DNA of 64,000 nt. Source: JAVXCQ01 sp036659415 (GTDB lineage Bacteria; Bacillota; Negativicutes; Acidaminococcales; Acidaminococcaceae). Within the stretch, counting starts at the first letter, position 1; the number at the start of each line of letters is the position of its first letter. This document shows positions 1-6,965 of the stretch, in pieces. Location of the stretch: NCBI GenBank assembly GCA_036659415.1, contig JAVXCQ010000008.1, positions 4,770 to 68,769 on the forward strand. The letters are read 5' to 3'. The notes under the pieces were generated by a model that was not told the origin of the DNA, made no database searches, and saw nothing but the letters and a program-made list of their open reading frames with translations. Position numbers and translations under genes: made by a program.

Positions 1-308
1 CCGCTGGCCAAAAAGAATGTGGAGAAATGCTTGCTTTTTATCGGGAAAATGCTCGCATTATGATGGATACCTTGACGAAAAAAGACATTAAATTTTATGG
101 TGGGGTACATTCGCCTTATCTTTGGTTACAATGTCCGCAACAAATGGATTCCTGGAGCTTTTTCGATTATTTGTTGAAAAAATTGGCTATTGTGGGTACG
201 CCTGGTGCCGGGTTTGGACAGATGGGTGAAGGCTATTTGCGTTTGACCGCTTTTGGCAGTCGCGAGGGCACGCTTGAAGCTATGGAGCGTATTGCCAAAA
301 ATCTTTAA
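1..308 (+). CDS. dapL: LL-diaminopimelate aminotransferase, C-terminal fragment (5' end outside window)
   Basis: The frame is open from base 3 to the TAA at 306-308, so the gene enters from the left and only about 101 C-terminal residues are present; an internal ATG at 27 is not the start. The end contains GTPGAGFGQMGEGYLRLTAF followed by SRE, the strongly conserved C-terminal block of DapL (PLP-dependent aminotransferase class I/II). DapL converts tetrahydrodipicolinate to LL-diaminopimelate in one step, for lysine and peptidoglycan synthesis, and is typical of anaerobic Bacillota. The PLP lysine lies outside the window. Other class I aminotransferases are possible but fit this block less well. 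Confidence 0.85.
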   Translation, partial: AGQKECGEMLAFYRENARIMMDTLTKKDIKFYGGVHSPYLWLQCPQQMDSWSFFDYLLKKLAIVGTPGAGFGQMGEGYLRLTAFGSREGTLEAMERIAKNL

Positions 309-350
309 AGCTTAAAATCGTATTTCTTCTGCGAAGATACCGATTTTTTG

Positions 351-359
351 TGTTATAAT
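351..359 (+). promoter_or_regulatory. extended -10 promoter element for the 391 gene
   Basis: TGTTATAAT (TG-N-TATAAT) ends 31 bases before the ATG at 391, and a GAGGGGG ribosome site lies between. No good -35 is visible, as is common for extended -10 promoters. The same element recurs before 23240, 37662 and 38411. Confidence 0.6.
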
Positions 360-390
360 AAGAAAAAAGTTATTTTGAGGGGGAAACAAA

Positions 391-840
391 ATGAAAAAAA
401 GAATTTTAATGTTGTTAGCAATTTGTATGGTGTGCTTGAGTGGGGTTTGCTTGGCAGCACCGAGTAATGGTTCGGTGCTTAATGCAGAAGAGAAAATCGT
501 GGACAAATTTATAGGCAGTCTAAGCGGTGCCGAAGAATACGCTGTGATTAGCGAAAACTTTGCACCACCACTTAAAAAAGCTCTAACCGAAGCTAAATTC
601 ATGGAATTAAAGAGAACGGTTAATACTAATTTGGGTGCTAGCAAAGGTCATAAATTAGCTTTAGTGCAAAAATTCATGGATGGTGACCGGATTGTTTTTG
701 CCGGTAAATTTGCGAAAAAAGACAATGTTGAAATGATTTTTGTTTTCTCCACTACTGAAAAGCAACCGTTAATGCTAGATTTTGCTTTAAAACCAGTAGA
801 ACCCAAAGTAGAACAACCGGCAGCGACACCGGCAGAATAA
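391..840 (+). CDS. small secreted protein of unknown function
   Basis: This 149-residue protein starts with a clear Sec signal peptide: basic MKKR, a hydrophobic core to about residue 20, then a likely cleavage after CLAA. The lipobox is not convincing, so it is probably free in the envelope rather than lipid-anchored. The mature part (about 125 residues) is mixed alpha/beta in character, with a DRIVFAGKFAKKD segment that looks like beta strands, and a Pro/Glu/Ala tail. It resembles small DUF4878/NTF2-like exported proteins only in size and layout. The SD is GAGGGGG, 6 bases before the ATG. It is monocistronic, with its own promoter and terminator. I do not recognise the family. Confidence 0.7.
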   Translation: MKKRILMLLAICMVCLSGVCLAAPSNGSVLNAEEKIVDKFIGSLSGAEEYAVISENFAPPLKKALTEAKFMELKRTVNTNLGASKGHKLALVQKFMDGDRIVFAGKFAKKDNVEMIFVFSTTEKQPLMLDFALKPVEPKVEQPAATPAE

Positions 841-843
841 AAT

Positions 844-876
844 AAAAAAGCGTTCCCTTTACGGGAACGCTTTTTT
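844..876. terminator. bidirectional rho-independent terminator
   Basis: A perfect 8-bp GC-rich stem (850-857 with 863-870) is flanked by A6 and T6, so it can work on both strands between the converging genes ending at 840 and 897. Confidence 0.9.
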
Positions 877-896
877 ATTTTATTGATTAAGGTTTA

Positions 897-2114
897 TTAA
901 TACCAGCAATAGGTAACTAGACTAAAGATGATGAGAAGTAACAGCTCAGTAGTCACAATAGGACGCAGGGAACGGAAAAAATCTGCTTTAAAATAATCTA
1001 AGGTGACCATGAGGCACACATGGGTGGGGGTTAGCATTTGACCGGCAATGCCAAAGACCATGGCAATACCTACCATAGTCAAATCTCCCGGTGCCATGGC
1101 GGCTACAATCGGCAGGACGATGGCTACGTGCCCCTGGGACAGCCCAGTGAGCATACCGATGATAAAGGAAACGGTGGCGATAATGATCGGTATGGGGAGG
1201 GGAGAACTTTGAAAAGCGGCAACGATGGTGGCTAGAACCTGGGTGACGGTTAAGAGCTGAATAAAGTAGAGAATACACGTCACATTTAAAATCATTTTGA
1301 GATCTAGGGCACCATAAAAAACATCTTTAATGTTGACTACTCGTGCAGTGCAACGGAGGAGTAAAATCATGCCTACTGCGACGAGCCCCATGGAAGTGGC
1401 GGCGCCCATACCTCCAAAGACCACCAGGAGAAAGTTAATGAGGACGGGGGAGAGGGACAGAGCAATATCGGCTAAGTTTTTACGCTTTTCACGAGTAGAA
1501 GAAGGAGTGCTTGGGTGGGAGGGGAGTGCCAAAGGGTGCAAACAGATGAGCCAGCCGAGAGCAAAAGCTACTGGTGTGAGCCAACCTAATTGAAAAATTA
1601 GGGAACTAATAGGAATGGAGGCAATACTGCAGGCCATAATCATGCCTGGATTAATGGGATTGGAAAATTCAAAAACATGACGAAACCAAAAGTTAATGGC
1701 GGATTTGTTTTCAGCGGAAATTGGTGCATCCTTGCTGACGGCTTCTACAATGGGGGCGGAAAATCTGGCACCGCCCAAGGAGGGCAAAAGCCCCAAAAAG
1801 GCCGGCATTAAGGCGAGGGTAAATTTCTCACTGGTAAATAATCGGCGCAGAGCACTGACCATACCTTCTAGCGTACCACTAGTTCTCAATTCTATTTCCA
1901 GACACATAACGAAGTAGAGGGCAAACAGCAGATCATAAGTGCGGGGCATGGTGGCCGTTTGATAAGCTGCTGTAACGAGATAGTGAGGGTTAGGCGCTTG
2001 TAGTAGCCAAATAAAAAAGCCGCCGCATAAGATGGCGGGACCAATGGCATAGTGACGGCGCAATAAAAATAAAATAATGACTAAAGCGAGGGTTAGCGTT
2101 AAAAAGATATTCAT
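897..2114 (-). CDS. DUF401 family integral membrane protein (probable transporter)
   Basis: A 405-residue, strongly hydrophobic protein with about 10-11 predicted membrane segments. Sequence such as LGLLPSLGGARFSAPIVEA near residues 108-127 and GLSQGHVAIVLPIVAA near 315 are hallmarks of the DUF401 family (TIGR00529-like), related to the gluconate/citrate/C4-dicarboxylate ion-transporter superfamily. The substrate is unknown; an anion symport role is inference from the superfamily. An SD (AAAGGAGC) precedes the ATG at 2112-2114. It stands alone, converging on the secreted-protein gene and divergent from the ATPase/HNH pair. Confidence 0.8.
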   Translation of the reverse strand: MNIFLTLTLALVIILFLLRRHYAIGPAILCGGFFIWLLQAPNPHYLVTAAYQTATMPRTYDLLFALYFVMCLEIELRTSGTLEGMVSALRRLFTSEKFTLALMPAFLGLLPSLGGARFSAPIVEAVSKDAPISAENKSAINFWFRHVFEFSNPINPGMIMACSIASIPISSLIFQLGWLTPVAFALGWLICLHPLALPSHPSTPSSTREKRKNLADIALSLSPVLINFLLVVFGGMGAATSMGLVAVGMILLLRCTARVVNIKDVFYGALDLKMILNVTCILYFIQLLTVTQVLATIVAAFQSSPLPIPIIIATVSFIIGMLTGLSQGHVAIVLPIVAAMAPGDLTMVGIAMVFGIAGQMLTPTHVCLMVTLDYFKADFFRSLRPIVTTELLLLIIFSLVTYCWY

Positions 2115-2194
2115 AAAAGCTCCTTTAATTCGTAGAATGTTTTTTCATTATACTACGAATATCAGCAAAAATACACTTTACTGGGGAAAAAAGG

Positions 2195-2200
2195 TATAAT
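2195..2200 (+). promoter_or_regulatory. -10 element of the ATPase/HNH operon
   Basis: TATAAT lies 33 bases before the ATG at 2234. The best upstream match (TACACT at 2172-2177, 17-bp spacing) is weak. Confidence 0.45.
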
Positions 2201-2233
2201 AGAAAGAAAGTCTCAAAGTAGGGTGGTGCGCAG

Positions 2234-3586
2234 ATGAAGATTAAAAGTTTGCATTTAAAAAATTTCCGCTGTTTTGATGATTTTAATATTGAATTTGAAG
2301 ACCAAATGACCGTCATTGTGGCAGAAAATGGCAAAGGTAAAACGGCGATTTTGGACGCCGTAGCCATAGCGGTGGGGCCGTATATTACTTGTTTTAATGG
2401 TGGTAAAAATCGCAGTTTGGAAGATGACGATGTCAGGCAATCACAAGAAGCCGCTGCTGGTGGGCAAATGCGTATTTTGCGTATGAAAAGCTATTACCCC
2501 ATTGAGCTAGAGGTGGTAGGACAGCTGGGCGAAAAAACTTGCACGTGGCAAAGAGAATTGCAGGCGCAAGGCGGCAGAACGACAGTCCGCAGAGCTAAAT
2601 GCTTGACCGATTATGGTCAGGGTTTAAAAAAAATGATTAACAGCGACCACGATATGGAGTGTGTGTTACCGGTTATTGCTTACTATGGTACGACCAGAAT
2701 GTGGCAGGACAGCAAGCTGTTGACCAATAATAAGGATAAGATTAATTTGGAGCGGGATAGTGGTTATGCCGAATGTTTGGAGCCCTCCTCTTCCTATAAT
2801 ACTTTTGGACAATGGTTTAAATATGCGTCCCTGAGCACTTTAGAATATGACCGTTATTTGGAGGAAACCGGGAGCACAGAGCCTAATCCTTACCGCGAAG
2901 TTTTAAAAGCGGTGAGTCAGTCCATTGAAACCTGCGTGGGCAGTATGGGCTGGAAAAATATTGATTACAGCGTTGCCTCCCAAAGTTTAGTGATCTCTAA
3001 AGAACACGTGGGTACTTTGCCGCTGAAGGCTTTGAGTGACGGCGTACGTAGCGTCATTAGTATGGCGGCGGATATTGCTTATCGCATGGCTAGGCTCAAC
3101 CCGGATTTAGGGGCGGAAGTAACCCAGAAGACCCCGGGTATTGTTTTGATTGACGAGGTGGAAATGCATTTGCATCCCTCTTGGCAACAGGTAGTGTTGG
3201 CCGATTTGCAAAAGGCGTTTCCGCTAGTGCAGTTTATTGTTACCACTCATAGTCCTCAGGTGCTAACTAGTGTGGATTCTAATTCTATTCGTGTTTTGCG
3301 CTGGGCAGAAAGCAAAATTGATATTTATTGTCCGGAATTTTCGTTGGGTGCGGAAAGCTATCAATTGCTTAAAGATATTCAAAATGTGGATACGAGGCCG
3401 CAAGCTTTGCCAATAGTGCAGGACTTGTCTAGATATTTGGCATTGGTCAGTGAAGATAAATGGGACTCTGAGGAAGCCGTATTACTGCGAAAAAGATTGG
3501 ATGCGTGGGCAAGGGGTCGAGAGCCGGCTCTGCTGCGGGCAGACCTGGATATCAGAATGCGTGCTTTTCACAGGCATAAACAATGA
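2234..3586 (+). CDS. AAA/ABC-type ATPase, Septu PtuA-like (COG3950 type)
   Basis: A 450-residue ATPase of the SMC/RecF-like ABC class. Seen directly: an N-terminal strand and FRCF motif (residues 11-14), a P-loop AENGKGKT at 30-37 (the usual first Gly is Ala), a signature-like LSDG at 267-270, Walker B with D307-E308 (VLIDEVEMHLHP), and the H-loop TTHS at 337-340. This is the COG3950 architecture, which includes PtuA, the ATPase of Septu defence systems and of retron Ec78. The next gene overlaps by 4 bp (ATGA) and encodes a PtuB-like HNH nuclease, which strongly supports a two-protein defence unit. PtuA normally binds ATP and holds or regulates the nuclease; that role is inferred here. A general OLD-like ATPase is the alternative. 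Confidence 0.8.
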   Translation: MKIKSLHLKNFRCFDDFNIEFEDQMTVIVAENGKGKTAILDAVAIAVGPYITCFNGGKNRSLEDDDVRQSQEAAAGGQMRILRMKSYYPIELEVVGQLGEKTCTWQRELQAQGGRTTVRRAKCLTDYGQGLKKMINSDHDMECVLPVIAYYGTTRMWQDSKLLTNNKDKINLERDSGYAECLEPSSSYNTFGQWFKYASLSTLEYDRYLEETGSTEPNPYREVLKAVSQSIETCVGSMGWKNIDYSVASQSLVISKEHVGTLPLKALSDGVRSVISMAADIAYRMARLNPDLGAEVTQKTPGIVLIDEVEMHLHPSWQQVVLADLQKAFPLVQFIVTTHSPQVLTSVDSNSIRVLRWAESKIDIYCPEFSLGAESYQLLKDIQNVDTRPQALPIVQDLSRYLALVSEDKWDSEEAVLLRKRLDAWARGREPALLRADLDIRMRAFHRHKQ

Positions 3587-4362
3587 AGCGAGTAGATAAA
3601 TCTCCGGTAGTGCCAGCCAGGTTACACCAGTTTGCCCTGGCGTTTCCTTTAGAAAAATGGGAACGCTTTCGGCGTCATTCTCGGCGTGGCTACCGAGAGG
3701 TCAAAAAACAAATTCTTCTTGACCAACGGGGATTGTGTGCCTATTGCGAAATACCCATTAAATTAACTGACAATGATTATGACATTGATGATTTTCGGGT
3801 GGAACATTTTTATCCCAAAAGTGCCACTTCTGAAGAGGGTGCCAATTGGCATCTGGATTGGTTTAATATGTTGGGCGTGTGTCATGGCGGCAGTCAAAAA
3901 GAAGTGGTAGATGCTTCGTGGCGCTATTCGGCACGGCATATTGACCGTAGCTGTGATGTACCTAAGGGGGGCAAAGATTTAAGCGAGATTATTCTCAATC
4001 CCTTGCAAATTCCGGCGGAAGTTAGACTCTTTCGCTACGACCCCTACAATGGGCGCATTCTGGTGGATCCGCTTACCTGTCCTGAGGCGTTGCAAGTGAA
4101 GGCGGAGCAGACGATTAAAGAGTTAAATCTGAATGCGCCGCGGCTAAGCCGTATGCGCTTAACCGTCCTGCAAGCCTTGCAAGACAAAATCGCCTTGGAT
4201 TTGGAGCAGGGCCTGGAACTGGAAGCCAGTTTAACCGCACTGGCACAAATGCTCTTGGTACCGGATCACAATGGTTTCTATCAAGCTTTTTTTACGGTGG
4301 TACGGTGGTATTTGGGCGAAGTTGCGGAAAAGTTTTTAGCACAAAAAGATTACAAAATATAA
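3583..4362 (+). CDS. HNH endonuclease, Septu PtuB-like (TIGR02646-type)
   Basis: A 259-residue protein whose first half carries an HNH/zinc-finger nuclease core: LCAYCE with C52-x2-C55, then RVEHFYPKS (E74-H75), an Asn at 95 in a W-F-N motif, and C100-H-G-G. This order (CxxC, xEHxxPKS, N, C) is that of the TIGR02646/PtuB family. The protein would cut nucleic acid when released or activated by its ATPase partner. The start ATG overlaps the ATPase stop (ATGA at 3583-3586), so translation is probably coupled. The C-terminal half is helical and unassigned. The catalytic residues look intact. Confidence 0.82.
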   Translation: MKRVDKSPVVPARLHQFALAFPLEKWERFRRHSRRGYREVKKQILLDQRGLCAYCEIPIKLTDNDYDIDDFRVEHFYPKSATSEEGANWHLDWFNMLGVCHGGSQKEVVDASWRYSARHIDRSCDVPKGGKDLSEIILNPLQIPAEVRLFRYDPYNGRILVDPLTCPEALQVKAEQTIKELNLNAPRLSRMRLTVLQALQDKIALDLEQGLELEASLTALAQMLLVPDHNGFYQAFFTVVRWYLGEVAEKFLAQKDYKI

Positions 4363-4393
4363 AAGCGCATCTTGTGATGCGCTTTTATATTTT
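4354..4393 (+). terminator. terminator ending the ATPase/HNH operon
   Basis: An 18-bp perfect inverted repeat (4354-4371 and 4376-4393, loop TTGT) overlaps the last codons and stop of the HNH gene. Terminal A/T runs let it act on either strand. Confidence 0.85.
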
Positions 4394-4467
4394 GCAGGAC
4401 TTTTCTTTTTTTGGTAGAAGTTATAATACAACGTAGAACGGAGTGTTAAGAGAAGGAGCAATCTAAA

Positions 4468-5835
4468 ATGTTAAGTAAAAAGGCTTTTAAAGCATATGAT
4501 ATTCGTGGTATTGTGCCCACTGAAGTCAATGAAGAAATGGCTTATCGTTTGGGGCGAGTCTTTGCCGTCATGTATGGAGCGCAAAGTGTGGTGGTTGGTC
4601 ATGATATTAGAACGAGCGGAAGGGCCTTGGTTGATGCCTTAAGTGAGGGCTTGTGCCATGGCGGAGCCAAGGTGCTGGATATTGGTCAGTGCGGCACGGA
4701 AATGGTATACTTTGCTACGACTTTCCTCAATGCCGATGGTGGCATTATGGTTACCGCCAGTCATAATCCGGCAGAATATAATGGCATGAAGCTGGTGCGC
4801 CGTGGAGCCAGACCAATTTCAGCAGATTCCGGGCTTTTGGATATTGCCGAAATGGTAGTGAACGGTGAAATCACTAAAGGTATTTATCCCGGTAAAAACG
4901 TAGGTACTGTTCAACAAGTCGCTATTATGGACGACTATATTAAGCATCTTTTGTCTTATATTGATTTAAGCTCGCTGCGACCGATGAAGTTAGTGGCCAA
5001 TCCAGGTAACGGCGGTGCTGGTGAAGTGTTGGCCGCTTTAGAAAAACATTTACCTTTTGAATTTATTAAACTTAATGACCAGCCCGATGGGAGGTTCCCT
5101 AATGGGGTGCCTAACCCATTACTAGTGCCTAATCGCGAAGCTACGGCCAAGGTGGTGCGGCAAGTAGGTGCGGAGCTGGGGATTGCTTGGGATGGAGATT
5201 TCGATCGGTGCTTCTTCTTTGATGAACACGCTCAATTTATTGAAGGCTACTATATTGTAGGTTTGTTGGCGGAGATTTTTTTACAAAAATATCCTCAGGA
5301 AAAAATCATGTACGACCCTCGCTTAACCTGGAATACTTTGGATATTGTCAAGGATTTAGGCGGCACGCCTGTACGCTGTAAAAGCGGTCATGCTTTTATG
5401 AAAGAATGTATGAGAGCCAATGGTGTACTGTACGGCGGGGAAATGTCCGCCCATCATTATTTTAGAGCGTTCTCTTATTGTGATAGTGGTATGCTGCCTT
5501 GGTTATTGGTAGCGGAATATATTTGTAAGACTGGTAAATCACTGGCTACCTTGGTGGCAGAACGTATGGTGAAATTTCCTTGTAGCGGTGAGCTTAATAG
5601 ACACGTGGCAGATGCTCCGGCTATTTTGCAACTTTTGGAAACAGAATTTGCCGCTGGCGGCGTTGTTGACCATTTGGACGGCCTTAGCATTGATTATCCT
5701 ACCTGGCGCTTTAACGTGCGGGCTTCCAATACGGAGCCTGTTCTGCGCTTAAATGTGGAAACCAAGGGTGATCCGGAACTTTTAGCAACACAAACAGCAT
5801 TATTATTAAGTTTAATCGGTGGTACCGAAGCATAG
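4468..5835 (+). CDS. manB: phosphomannomutase/phosphoglucomutase
   Basis: A 455-residue member of the alpha-D-phosphohexomutase family, which interconverts hexose-1- and hexose-6-phosphates for cell-surface polysaccharide precursors. Seen: the phosphoserine loop TASHNP with S98, the metal loop DGDFDR at 242-247, a sugar-binding GGEMSAHH block near 323-330, and the phosphate-binding RASNTEPVLRLN block near the C-terminus. Length is normal for ManB/AlgC. It starts after AAGGAG and is followed 10 bp later by galE, so the two form a sugar-nucleotide operon. A TATAAT at 4422-4427 is the probable -10. Bifunctional PMM/PGM activity is inferred from the family. Confidence 0.88.
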   Translation: MLSKKAFKAYDIRGIVPTEVNEEMAYRLGRVFAVMYGAQSVVVGHDIRTSGRALVDALSEGLCHGGAKVLDIGQCGTEMVYFATTFLNADGGIMVTASHNPAEYNGMKLVRRGARPISADSGLLDIAEMVVNGEITKGIYPGKNVGTVQQVAIMDDYIKHLLSYIDLSSLRPMKLVANPGNGGAGEVLAALEKHLPFEFIKLNDQPDGRFPNGVPNPLLVPNREATAKVVRQVGAELGIAWDGDFDRCFFFDEHAQFIEGYYIVGLLAEIFLQKYPQEKIMYDPRLTWNTLDIVKDLGGTPVRCKSGHAFMKECMRANGVLYGGEMSAHHYFRAFSYCDSGMLPWLLVAEYICKTGKSLATLVAERMVKFPCSGELNRHVADAPAILQLLETEFAAGGVVDHLDGLSIDYPTWRFNVRASNTEPVLRLNVETKGDPELLATQTALLLSLIGGTEA

Positions 5836-5845
5836 GAGGCAAAAG

Positions 5846-6835
5846 ATGAATGTATTAGTAACAGGAGGAGCCGGCTATATCGGTTCCCATGTGGTGGAAG
5901 CATTGAAACGTGAGGGTTTTGCGCCCATTGTTTATGATAATCTATCTACCGGTCACGCAGATGCAGTACCGGAGGATATTTTGTTAATTGAAGGGGATAT
6001 TCATGATATGGATTTCCTCAAACATGTGATGGGTGAATATGAAATTGATGCGGTGTTGCATTTTGCGGCTAGTAGTCTAGTGGGAGAATCTATGGAAAAC
6101 CCCGGACGTTATTATTACAATAATGTGGCTGGTACCTTGAGCCTTTTGGATGCCATGCGAGCAGCCGGTGTGGACAAGCTTGTCTTTTCGTCTTCCGCCG
6201 CTGTTTACGGTGAGCCTACCACTTGGCCCATTGAAGAAACCTGCAAGGTGGAACCAACCAATGTTGATGGTCGGACAAAATTAATCATTGAGCAAATGTT
6301 GGCAGATTATGCGACGGCTTACGACATGAATTATGTGGCACTACGTTATTTTAATGCGGCTGGTGCTTCTACTACCAGCAATATCGGTGAAGACCATAAC
6401 CCGGAAACGCACCTAATTCCCATTGTCTTAAAAACGGCTTTGGGCTTAAGACGTAATGTGGCTATTTATGGTACCGATTATCCTACGCCGGACGGCACTT
6501 GTATTAGGGATTATGTCCATGTTTGCGATTTGGCGACGGCTCACGTTTTGTCCTTGCAACATCTCATTGCTGATGGGGGAAGTGCAGTTTATAATTTGGG
6601 TTCGGAAGCAGGTTTTAGTGTGCGGGAAATTATTGACGCAGCGAAACAAGTGACGGGGATTGATTTTGCGGCGGTAGAAGAACAGCGGCGCCTGGGTGAC
6701 CCGGCGGTGCTGGTCGCTTCTTCACAAAAAATTCGCGATGAATTGGGCTGGCAACCAACAGCGGGTAAAATCGAAGACGTGCTTGCTAGTGCCTGGCGTT
6801 GGCATAAAAATAATCAAAATGGCTTTGACGAATAA
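5846..6835 (+). CDS. galE: UDP-glucose 4-epimerase (GalE) with substituted catalytic tyrosine
   Basis: A 329-residue extended short-chain dehydrogenase. The NAD-binding motif GGAGYIGS is at residues 7-14, the catalytic serine region reads SSSAAVYGEP, and the substrate motif RYFNAAGA and the end block (RRLGDPAVLVASS) fit GalE well. I chose the ATG at 5846 because AGGAGG precedes it by 6 bases; an in-frame start at 5819 lies inside manB. GalE interconverts UDP-glucose and UDP-galactose. Odd: the YxxxK motif, normally PYGRTK, reads VDGRTK, so the catalytic Tyr is Asp141 while Lys145 is kept. Either activity is altered or there is a base error. Confidence 0.85.
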   Translation: MNVLVTGGAGYIGSHVVEALKREGFAPIVYDNLSTGHADAVPEDILLIEGDIHDMDFLKHVMGEYEIDAVLHFAASSLVGESMENPGRYYYNNVAGTLSLLDAMRAAGVDKLVFSSSAAVYGEPTTWPIEETCKVEPTNVDGRTKLIIEQMLADYATAYDMNYVALRYFNAAGASTTSNIGEDHNPETHLIPIVLKTALGLRRNVAIYGTDYPTPDGTCIRDYVHVCDLATAHVLSLQHLIADGGSAVYNLGSEAGFSVREIIDAAKQVTGIDFAAVEEQRRLGDPAVLVASSQKIRDELGWQPTAGKIEDVLASAWRWHKNNQNGFDE

Positions 6836-6851
6836 AAATAAGCTTTGGGTA

Positions 6852-6917
6852 AAAGCAGATGAAGACGCCGCCTGTTAGCAGCTTTGTGGCTGGAAGGTGG
6901 GTGCTTGTCTGCTTTTT
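6852..6917 (+). terminator. galE terminator or structured leader of the ABC-F gene
   Basis: AAAAGCAGA at 6852-6860 pairs with TCTGCTTTT ending near 6917, enclosing a G/C-rich region with a further small hairpin, and is followed by a T run. It may simply end galE. Because ABC-F genes are often controlled by attenuation, a leader role is possible. Confidence 0.5.
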
Positions 6918-6965
6918 TACTGGGACAGTTCCGGCAAATAGTTAGCGTTGTAAGGAGAAATGTTT

